In this document: piece after piece, positions 58,057 to 64,000 of the stretch
How positions within the stretch are numbered: the stretch's first letter is position 1
How the letters are laid out: every line of letters begins with the position of its first letter
Origin: Streptomyces sp. CC0208
GTDB taxonomy: Bacteria > Actinomycetota > Actinomycetes > Streptomycetales > Streptomycetaceae
Reading direction: 5' to 3'
Assembly (NCBI RefSeq): GCF_003443735.1
Contig: NZ_CP031969.1
Coordinates: 7,502,001-7,566,000, forward strand
DNA length: 64,000 nucleotides
Translations under genes and position numbers: made by a program
Notes under the pieces: model-generated
Databases searched by the model: none
Told to the model about the DNA's origin: nothing
The model's input: the letters and a program-made list of their open reading frames with translations, nothing else

Positions 58057-58115
58057 GTAAGCGATCTCGTAGCACAAGCGAGTTTTTCCGCGAGATATCT
58101 CGTAGGATTGCTTAC
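58057..58115. promoter_or_regulatory. LysR-type operator region with nested dyads
   Basis: GTAAGCGAT (58057-58065) and ATTGCTTAC (58107-58115) form an outer inverted repeat with one mismatch. CGAGATATCTCG (58091-58102) is a perfect inner palindrome. The element fills the gap between the divergent transporter and lysR genes. Confidence 0.65.
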
Positions 58116-59018
58116 ATGTTGAACCTGGAGCGCCTGCGCACCCTCGACGCCCTCGCCCGGCATGGTTCGGTCAGCGGCGCGGCCGAGGGCCTGCACATCA
58201 CGACCTCGGCCGTCTCGCAGCAGATGTCCAAACTGGAGCGCGAGGTCGGCCAGCAGCTCCTCGCCAAGAACGGCAGGGGCGTGCGGCTCACCGACGCAGG
58301 CCGACTCCTCGCCGACCACGCGGCGCGCATCCTGTCCCAGGTCGAGGTCGCCCAGTCCGACCTGGAGGCCCAACGCGGCCAGGTGGTGGGGGAGTTGCGG
58401 CTCGCCGCGTTCCCGACGGCCGTGCGCGGACTGTTCCCGGCCGCGATCGCCGGGCTGCGCTCGGCGCATCCCGCGCTGCGGATCAGCTCGCGCGAGATGG
58501 AGCCGGAAGCCGCGGTCCTGGCCGTGATCCGCGGTGACTACGACCTCGCGGTCGTCCTGGACTGGTACAACAAGCCGTTGCCGATGCCGGACGGGCTGGT
58601 GAAGGCCTCGATCGTCGACGACACGGCCGACGTGGCGATGCCCGCGACCCACCGCCACGCGCACCGCGACGAGGTCGACCTGGAGGACTTCGCCGACGAC
58701 GACTGGGTCACCTGGGGCGAGGGCGAGTTCTGCGACGAGTGGCTGATGCACACCCTGCGCTCCAAGGGGATCGAGCCGCGCGTCGCGCACCGCGCGGAGG
58801 AGCATCCGACCCAACTCGCCCTGGTCGGCGCCGGACTCGGCGTGTGCGTGGCGCCCCGGCTCGGACGCGGGCCCATCCCGCAGGGCGTGCGGACCGTGCC
58901 CGTACGGCAGTCGGTCAGGCGGCACATCTACGCCGTGTGGCGCGCGGACGCCGACCGCCGCCCGTCGATCCGGGCGGCGGTCGAGGCACTGAAGTCGGCG
59001 GCGGAGAAGGCCGTTTGA
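58116..59018 (+). CDS. LysR-family transcriptional regulator
   Basis: Protein of 300 residues with the LysR winged helix at the N-terminus (LNLERLRTLDALARHGSVSG, AAEGLHITTSAVSQQMSKLE) and a two-lobe substrate-binding domain (about 90-295). ATG at 58116 is immediately next to the operator dyad. It is divergently arranged with an EamA transporter, the classic layout for a LysR-controlled exporter. The effector is unknown. Confidence 0.92.
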   Translation: MLNLERLRTLDALARHGSVSGAAEGLHITTSAVSQQMSKLEREVGQQLLAKNGRGVRLTDAGRLLADHAARILSQVEVAQSDLEAQRGQVVGELRLAAFPTAVRGLFPAAIAGLRSAHPALRISSREMEPEAAVLAVIRGDYDLAVVLDWYNKPLPMPDGLVKASIVDDTADVAMPATHRHAHRDEVDLEDFADDDWVTWGEGEFCDEWLMHTLRSKGIEPRVAHRAEEHPTQLALVGAGLGVCVAPRLGRGPIPQGVRTVPVRQSVRRHIYAVWRADADRRPSIRAAVEALKSAAEKAV

Positions 59019-59109
59019 GTCCGGCCCGGACAGCGCGGCCGGACCAGCCCGTGTCAGGGTGTCCGGTGAGGCGCTGTCCCCCGCGGCCGGCGTCGTCCGC
59101 GGAACGGGC

Positions 59110-59577
59110 CTACGCGTAGCCCAGCTTGCGGAAGTCCCAGGAGACGATCTTCTCCGGGGTCAGTCGTATCCACGCGTGCCGTCCGTCGTGCGGCATCTCC
59201 TCCAGCCGGAAGTTCTTGCGGGCGAACAGCGTCTCGGGGACGTCGAGTTCGGCGCGGAGCTCGCCGGTGCGCGGGGCCTCGCCCACGAAGTCCACGGTCC
59301 CGGACAGCTCCACGCCGCGCAGTTCGTCGTACTCCTCGCCCGTGTCGACCACGATCGCGACCCGCGGATCGCGCCGCAGATCCGTCCAGCGCTTGCTGCG
59401 CACCACGGAGTACAGCCACATCGAGGTGCCGTCCCAGGCGAACCAGAGCGTGCTCACATGCGGAGCGCCGTCGGCGGAAACCGTGGCGACCCGGCAGGTG
59501 CGCTGGCTGGTGAGGAACTCGTCCAGTTCGCCCGGCGTCATCATGATCTTCCGGCCTCGGCGCTGAGTGACGGTCAT
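59110..59577 (-). CDS. PPOX-class FMN/F420-binding protein
   Basis: Protein of 155 residues, split-barrel flavin/deazaflavin-binding fold: LDEFLTSQRTCRVATVSADG, PHVSTLWFAWDGTSMWLYS, KRWTDLRRDPRVAIVVDTGE. These features are common in actinobacterial F420-dependent or FMN-dependent oxidoreductases. ATG at 59577 follows GAGGGGG. It is divergent from the isochorismatase-like gene with nested inverted repeats in between. Confidence 0.82.
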   Translation of the reverse strand: MTVTQRRGRKIMMTPGELDEFLTSQRTCRVATVSADGAPHVSTLWFAWDGTSMWLYSVVRSKRWTDLRRDPRVAIVVDTGEEYDELRGVELSGTVDFVGEAPRTGELRAELDVPETLFARKNFRLEEMPHDGRHAWIRLTPEKIVSWDFRKLGYA

Positions 59578-59602
59578 GCATCCCCCTCTTTCTCTCACGT
59601 CG

Positions 59603-59635
59603 TGTCAGAGGAAAGATCCTCTGACATCACGTCAG
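59603..59635. promoter_or_regulatory. overlapping inverted repeats in a divergent promoter region
   Basis: TGTCAGAGGA (59603-59612) and TCCTCTGACA (59617-59626) are perfect arms with a 4-bp centre. CTGAC and GTCAG (59621-59625, 59631-59635) form a second overlapping dyad. They lie upstream of the PPOX gene and are probably a repressor site; the regulator is not identified. Confidence 0.6.
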
Positions 59636-59715
59636 AAAAGGATGGGCCGTCTTCCGCCCACACGCAATGGTCGCTACTGTCACCGGCTCCGGGCCGTCGG
59701 CGACGAGGGGGAACC

Positions 59716-60357
59716 GTGCCGTCGTACGAACAACTCAGCGAGCTGATCGATCCCGAGAGCACCGTCCTGCTCACCGTCGAGTGCCAGCAGGGCGTGGTCG
59801 GACCCGAGAGCGCCCTGCCCGAACTCGCCCGTGCGGCACGGAACTCGGGCGTACTCGCCAACGTCGCCCGGCTGGTCGCCGCCGCGCACGAGAGGGGGGT
59901 CCAGGTGATCCACGCGATCGCCGAACGCCGTCCGGACGGTCGCGGCGCGAACCGCAACGCCCGCCTCTTCCACGCCGCCGAACGCCTGCCAGTCCAGCAG
60001 CTGTCCGGGACCACCGCGGTGCGGGTGGCGCCCCCGATCGAGGTGAGCGAGTCGGACTTCGTCGTACGACGGCTGCACGGCCTGTCGCCGATCCAGGGCA
60101 CCGAGGTCGACGCGCTGCTGCGCAATCTCGGCTGCCGCACCCTGGTCGTGACCGGGGTCTCCGCCAATGTGGCGGTGCCCAACGCCGTCTTCGACGCGGT
60201 GAACCGCGGCTACCACGCCCTGGTGGTGACGGACGCCATCGCAGGGGTGCCCTCCGACTACACCCCGGCGATGATCCGTCACACGCTCGCCCTCGTGGCC
60301 ACCCTCGCGACCACGGACGAGGTGCTGACCTGTCTGCAACGGTCCCGCCGCGGCTGA
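59716..60357 (+). CDS. isochorismatase/cysteine-hydrolase-fold protein lacking the catalytic Cys
   Basis: Protein of 213 residues with the isochorismatase-like fold: STVLLTVECQQGVVGPESAL, SDFVVRRLHGLSPIQGTEVD, LVVTGVSANVAVPNAVFD. The usual Asp-Lys-Cys triad is altered: the Asp of the first motif is not in its normal DxQ form, an Arg stands at the Lys position, and Ala replaces Cys (NVAV). It may be a non-cysteine isochorismatase-type enzyme or an inactive relative. GTG at 59716 follows GAGGGGG. Confidence 0.82.
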   Translation: MPSYEQLSELIDPESTVLLTVECQQGVVGPESALPELARAARNSGVLANVARLVAAAHERGVQVIHAIAERRPDGRGANRNARLFHAAERLPVQQLSGTTAVRVAPPIEVSESDFVVRRLHGLSPIQGTEVDALLRNLGCRTLVVTGVSANVAVPNAVFDAVNRGYHALVVTDAIAGVPSDYTPAMIRHTLALVATLATTDEVLTCLQRSRRG

Positions 60358-60361
60358 CATC

Positions 60362-60793
60362 TCATGCGAGGGAGATCGAGTCGCCGCTGACGGTGATCTT
60401 CTCCTCGGGCAGCGGCTGGGTCGCAGGACCCTTCTTCACGCTGCCGTCGGTCACCGAGAACTCGCTCTTGTGGCACGGGCAGGTGATGACCCCGTTGGTG
60501 ATGCCTGTCACCGCACACCCCTGGTGGGTGCACTTTGACGAGAACGCCTTGAACTGGCCCGCCGTGGGCTGGGTGACCACCACCCCCGAGTCCTTGAAGA
60601 TCTTGCCGCCGCCCTCGGGGATGTCCGAGGTCTTCGCGAGGACACTGCCGGCCGGGGCAGCGTCGGACGACGAGGAGGAGTCGTCCTCCGACCCGCACGC
60701 GTTCAGGGTGAGGGCGAGTCCTGCCGCGCCGACCGCCGCGACGACGACCCGGCGACTGGGAGCCGATGCGGGATGAATCGATTCGCTGGCCAT
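60362..60793 (-). CDS. Rieske [2Fe-2S] lipoprotein
   Basis: Secreted protein of 143 residues. The N-terminus (SRRVVVAAVGAAGLALTLNAC) carries a twin-arginine pair and ends in a lipobox Cys, followed by an acidic/Ser linker (SEDDSSSSSD). The Rieske cluster ligands are intact in CTHQGC and CPCHKSEF. It is therefore a membrane-tethered electron carrier outside the cell; the partner is unknown. ATG at 60793 follows GGAAGGGGAAG. It converges on the isochorismatase-like gene with a 4-bp gap. Confidence 0.92.
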   Translation of the reverse strand: MASESIHPASAPSRRVVVAAVGAAGLALTLNACGSEDDSSSSSDAAPAGSVLAKTSDIPEGGGKIFKDSGVVVTQPTAGQFKAFSSKCTHQGCAVTGITNGVITCPCHKSEFSVTDGSVKKGPATQPLPEEKITVSGDSISLA

Positions 60794-60949
60794 GCTGACT
60801 TCCCCTTCCACGGATTCTCCGAACTGCCCTGAGGTACGGCCCCGGGGTGCCCGTTGTTCAGACACCCCTCAGTAACCTGGGGCGATGCTCGGATCGGGCA
60901 TCCGGCCCGGGCGGCGCCGTACGCGGCTGGGCAGCCGCTGGGTGCGCGG

Positions 60950-62440
60950 TTACGGGGTCGTGTAGGGGTCCTGGCTGATCAGGTGGGCCTTCAGACCCTC
61001 GCCGATGCCAGGTTCCGGGGTTCCGGCCCAGTCCTTGATGAGTACGGCGCCGGTGCTGCAGCCCCACGGATTCCAGGTCCATGCGAGATAACCCATGTTG
61101 TGCGCGTCGGCCCAGTCCACCAGCCGCTGCATGTAGTCGAAGCCGCAGTTGTCCTGGCCGAACTCACCGATGACGACCGGCACCTGTTGTGCGAGCGGCG
61201 CGACCTGACTGTCCCAGCAGGATTCGGTCGCACAGGCGTTGAAGCTGTAGGAGTGCCATGACGCGGCGAGGTTGTTCAGTGGGTCGGTCGGCTTGTACGT
61301 CAGCCACTCCCGCATGTCGTTGGCCCACTCCAGGCCACCCAGCATCAGGACGTTCGTCGCGCCGGTGGCCCGGACGGCGTCGACCAGGTCCTGCATGCCG
61401 GCGGTTTCATAGGGAAGGCCGGTGCAGGTGCCGCCGTCTCGCCAGCACGTCCAACCGAGGGTCTTGTCCCAGTTGCTTGCGACCTCCGGGTACGGCTCGT
61501 TGAACAGATCGAAAACGACGGCGTCGTCGCCCTTGAACGCGTTGGCGACACCGGTCCAGAACTGGGGGGCGTACTGCGCGTCCGGCATCGGTTTCTGGCA
61601 GGTCGCAGTGGCGTCCTTGCAGTGCCAGTCCGGCCCGTTGGTGTAGGCACCCCGGGTCCAGTGCAGATCGAGGATCGGGGTGATGCCGTTGGCCACCAGC
61701 AGGTTGACGTAGTCCTTGACGCCCTGCTGGTAGGTGGCTCCACTGGGCGAGCCGTTGATACCGAGCCAGCATTCCTCGTTCAACGGCACGCGTACCGCGT
61801 GGATGTTCCAGGTCTTCATCGCGTCGACGGACGCCTGGTCGACCGGGCCGCTGTCCCACAGCCCCTTGCCCTGCACACAGGCGAATTCACCGCTGGAGCG
61901 GTCCACACCCAGCAGCCGATACTGCTTCTCGTCCGCGGTGACGATCTTGTTGCCGGAGACCTTCAGCTTCGGGGCCGGGCCGCCGGAACCGCCGGGCGGA
62001 GTGGGAGTGGGGGTGGGGGATGTCGCCGAGCCGGTGCAGGTCACGCCATTGAGCGCGAACGACGCCGGTTCCGGATTGGCGCCCTTCCACGCACCGGTGA
62101 ACCCGATGGAGATGGACTTGCCGGTGTCCAGCGACTGGTTCCAATCCAGACTGGCGGCGGACACCTCGGTCCCGGACTGTGTCCACGTGGCACTCCAGCC
62201 GTTGGTGACCTTCTGGTCGGAGTTCGGGAAGCCGAACGTCGCGGTCCACCCTCGCACGGGGGAGCCGAGATTGGTGATGGCCAGGTTCGCGGTGAACCCT
62301 CCCGGCCATTCGCTCTGCACCTTGTACGCGATCGAGCAGCCGGTGGCGGCTGCCGATGCGGGCAGGGTGGCGAAGGCAAGGCCACCCAGGATCAGTGCAC
62401 CGGCGGCGCCGGTGGCCATCAGGGCGTGACGACGTTTCAC
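60950..62440 (-). CDS. secreted CBM2-GH5 endoglucanase
   Basis: Secreted cellulase of 496 residues: signal peptide (about 1-31, ending ASAAA), CBM2 cellulose-binding module (about 34-135, Cys35...Cys135, exposed Trp in WPGGFTANL and GWSATWTQSG), a Pro/Thr/Gly linker (139-158) and a GH5 barrel (about 160-496). Acid/base Glu315 is in DLFNEPYP and nucleophile Glu426 in VIGEFGQD. It cleaves internal beta-1,4-glucan bonds. ATG at 62440 gives the signal peptide. It lies downstream of a second cellulose-binding gene on the same strand. Confidence 0.94.
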   Translation of the reverse strand: MKRRHALMATGAAGALILGGLAFATLPASAAATGCSIAYKVQSEWPGGFTANLAITNLGSPVRGWTATFGFPNSDQKVTNGWSATWTQSGTEVSAASLDWNQSLDTGKSISIGFTGAWKGANPEPASFALNGVTCTGSATSPTPTPTPPGGSGGPAPKLKVSGNKIVTADEKQYRLLGVDRSSGEFACVQGKGLWDSGPVDQASVDAMKTWNIHAVRVPLNEECWLGINGSPSGATYQQGVKDYVNLLVANGITPILDLHWTRGAYTNGPDWHCKDATATCQKPMPDAQYAPQFWTGVANAFKGDDAVVFDLFNEPYPEVASNWDKTLGWTCWRDGGTCTGLPYETAGMQDLVDAVRATGATNVLMLGGLEWANDMREWLTYKPTDPLNNLAASWHSYSFNACATESCWDSQVAPLAQQVPVVIGEFGQDNCGFDYMQRLVDWADAHNMGYLAWTWNPWGCSTGAVLIKDWAGTPEPGIGEGLKAHLISQDPYTTP

Positions 62441-62464
62441 TTGATCTCCTCGTTGCCGTAAGGA

Positions 62465-62551
62465 ATCGATGAGCTCGATGCCCAGCTGATCGACGACCTC
62501 GTGAGCCGGGCCCAGGCCGAGGGCCTGCGGCTGACCGGTCCACCAGGCGGG
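62465..62551 (+). pseudogene. IS256-type (mutator) transposase N-terminal fragment
   Basis: The plus strand reads IDELDAQLIDDLVSRAQAEG, then LRLTGPPGG, the start of actinomycete IS256-family transposases, after which similarity ends abruptly. It is a scrap left in the gap between two cellulase genes. Confidence 0.5.
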
Positions 62552-62593
62552 TACTGCGTGCCGTACGGATCAAGGAATCAACGACTGTCGCGC

Positions 62594-62614
62594 GTTCGAA
62601 TCCTGTCCCCCCGA
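62594..62614 (+). other. tRNA 3'-end-like sequence (possible att scar)
   Basis: GTTCGAATCCTGTCCCCCCG resembles a T-loop followed by the 3' acceptor strand of a tRNA, without the rest of the gene. Such fragments are left where integrases target tRNA genes. The T-stem partner is poor, so this is tentative. Confidence 0.3.
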
Positions 62615-62631
62615 CGGATCCCACGCGGGCG

Positions 62632-63810
62632 TCAGCAGCCGATCGGTGAGGAGCCCAGGGCAACGTCGTCGAACCAGAGAGTGTCGTCCCCGGTGCCGTA
62701 GCTCTCCCAGCCCAGGCGCAGGGCGGTGGGGCGGGGAGGGGTCCTACGGGCGAGCCACTGCCCGTCGACGTTCTGGGTCGCCACTCCGTCCACGTGCAGT
62801 CCGGCGACCTCCTGGTCGTCGACCCAGGTGCGCATGGACTGGGCGGTGGTGTCGATCTGGAACCGCAGGCACAGCCACCGGCCGGTCGGCAGCGGCGTGC
62901 TGAGCGCGACCCCCGCCGGGCTCTGTTCCGGCAGCGTCGCGTCGTCGCTCTCGCGGTTCCACTGCAGCGCGCCGTTCTGCCCGCCGACGCGCAGCGCCCT
63001 GCCGCCCTGTGCGGCGTCCGGCATGGATACGAAGGTGACGTGGTTGGTGGGCAGGGCGGTGGTGTGCCGGACCCGCATGCGTACGTACACCACGGGCCCG
63101 ACGGAGGACAGATCGCGGGTGGAGGCTGCGAAGACGTGGTTGCAGTAGCCGGCGCCGCCGTCGACGCGCAGCGACCTGGTGCCGCTGTAGGCGACGGACG
63201 TGTCGACGCTGACCTTCCCCGTGCCCTGGCAGTCGGGTGCCGTGGTCTGCCAGGGGCCCGAGGGCACGGAACCGGTCTGGTCCTCGAAGTCGGAGCAGAT
63301 CGTGGCCCCGGCGCATTCGGCCGGCGCCGTGGCTGTCGCGGTCGCTGTCGGTGAGGGGGTCGCCGGCGGGGTGGGACTCGCGGTTCCGCCGCACGGCGTG
63401 CCGTTGAGGGCAAAGGCGGTGGGAGCCGGGTCGGCGGTGCGCCAGGTGCCCTGGAGCCCGAAGTCCACGGACCCGTCGGCGGCGAGTACGGCATTGTGCG
63501 CGACGTTCACAGCGGTCACCGCGCTGCCCGACTGGGTGACCTGCGCGTTCCAGGCGGACGTGACCTGCTGGTCGCCGCCGTAGGTCCACTCCAGCCGCCA
63601 GCCGTTCAGGGCGGCGCCGAGATTCGTGACGCGGATCTGGGCGGTGAAGCCGCCGGACCACTCGTTGGTGGTGTACGTGACCGTGCAGCCCGTCGCCGCG
63701 CCCTGAGCGCGCGACGTCGCGATGGCAGGAAGGGCCACCGCCACCACGGTCAGCACCCATGCCCAGACCGGCAGGCGGTGGCGGCGCACGCGCAATGAAG
63801 TCATGACCAT
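62632..63810 (-). CDS. secreted CBM2-Cip1-like cellulose-active protein
   Basis: Secreted protein of 392 residues: signal peptide (about 1-38), CBM2 (about 40-142, Cys42...Cys140), a Pro/Thr/Ala linker (about 144-165) and a C-terminal beta-sandwich (about 170-392) with ICSDFEDQTGSVPSGPWQ, VYVRMRVRHTTALPTNH and DTLWFDDVALG. The last domain resembles Cip1-type proteins induced with cellulases, whose activity is debated (lyase or auxiliary). ATG at 63810 has GGAGA upstream. It starts 16 bp after the preceding gene's stop and so belongs to a leftward operon. Confidence 0.83.
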   Translation of the reverse strand: MVMTSLRVRRHRLPVWAWVLTVVAVALPAIATSRAQGAATGCTVTYTTNEWSGGFTAQIRVTNLGAALNGWRLEWTYGGDQQVTSAWNAQVTQSGSAVTAVNVAHNAVLAADGSVDFGLQGTWRTADPAPTAFALNGTPCGGTASPTPPATPSPTATATATAPAECAGATICSDFEDQTGSVPSGPWQTTAPDCQGTGKVSVDTSVAYSGTRSLRVDGGAGYCNHVFAASTRDLSSVGPVVYVRMRVRHTTALPTNHVTFVSMPDAAQGGRALRVGGQNGALQWNRESDDATLPEQSPAGVALSTPLPTGRWLCLRFQIDTTAQSMRTWVDDQEVAGLHVDGVATQNVDGQWLARRTPPRPTALRLGWESYGTGDDTLWFDDVALGSSPIGC

Positions 63811-63826
63811 GATCAATCTCCGGGAG

Positions 63827-64000
63827 TCAGGACGCGGTGCAGGAGAGTGTGCCGAGGTCTCGGTCGTCGCCGCTGAGCGTCATCCCCCAGGTCGTCGACG
63901 CGCCCGGTGCCAGCGAGCCGTTGTAGGAGGCGTTGTGAACGGTGGTGGCGGGACGGGACGGATCCACCACCGCGTTCCAGCGGTTCGCCACGGTGACACC
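63827..64000 (-). CDS. C-terminal CBM2 of a secreted protein cut by the window edge
   Basis: The last 57 codons of a leftward gene are present: VTVANRWNAVVDPSRPATTV, NASYNGSLAPGASTTWGMT and SCTAS at the end, the second half of a CBM2 with its closing Cys. It is probably the tail of a cellulase with a C-terminal binding module; the catalytic part is outside the window. It is the upstream gene of the CBM2-Cip1 operon. Confidence 0.85.
   Translation of the reverse strand, partial: GVTVANRWNAVVDPSRPATTVHNASYNGSLAPGASTTWGMTLSGDDRDLGTLSCTAS

Noticed and set aside
59019..59109. Terminator between lysR and the PPOX gene (GTCCGG/CCGGAC)
   Set aside because: The arms are only 6 bp with a long GC-rich loop and no T-run; not distinguishable from background.

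Overview
High-GC actinobacterial chromosome, almost certainly Streptomyces. The evidence is the GC-rich third codon positions, frequent GTG starts, a Streptomyces-type rrn operon without a tRNA in the 16S-23S spacer, a perfect DasR-type palindrome in front of crr, and the actinobacterial gene order CDP-alcohol phosphatidyltransferase / DUF881 / small basic protein / DUF881 / FHA / MerR / DUF151 nuclease / MerR / gcvP.

Layout. 1-2115: the PTS genes crr and ptsI (ptsI cut by the left edge) read leftward from a DasR-type operator. 2124-7725: complete rRNA operon (16S, 23S, 5S) with leader, processing stem and terminator. 7782-22540: conserved core block for phospholipid synthesis, sugar-nucleotide synthesis, envelope proteins, signalling (FHA, two MerR), DNA polymerase IV and glycine cleavage P protein behind a tandem glycine riboswitch, with about 1 kb of non-coding tandem repeats in between. 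22592-31144: an APC permease, then an ABC sugar transporter plus GH10 xylanase operon with a promoter, tandem operators and a convergent LacI regulator. 31342-43191: mixed genes, including a glutamate-cysteine-ligase-like enzyme, a solute-binding/VWA fusion, a PhzF-like enzyme, an ECF41 sigma factor with its partner oxidoreductase and probable target promoter, an esterase and a kinase-like protein.

43455-49846 is the most notable part: an apparently intact 6.4-kb Tn7-like transposon. It has matching 12-bp ends (TGT...ACA), a perfect 6-bp target duplication, and repeated transposase-binding-like sites at both ends. An overlapping leftward operon encodes a TnsA-like nuclease, a DDE transposase, an AAA+ ATPase, a small TniQ-like protein with three Cys4 modules, and a second TniQ. 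A GNAT acetyltransferase is the cargo. The element splits a decayed formylglycine-generating-enzyme-like reading frame just upstream of a padR gene. No CRISPR array or cas gene lies within it.

49939-60793: PadR, SRPBCC, a Clp-N-like protein, three EamA transporters (one behind a leaderless 13-codon leader peptide and hairpins), a PaiB-like/PPOX pair divergent from a MocR regulator, LysR, a second PPOX protein, an isochorismatase-like protein and a Rieske lipoprotein. 60950-64000: secreted cellulose-degradation genes reading leftward (CBM2-GH5 endoglucanase, CBM2-Cip1-like protein, and the CBM2 tail of a gene cut by the right edge), with a transposase scrap and a tRNA-end-like scar between the first two.
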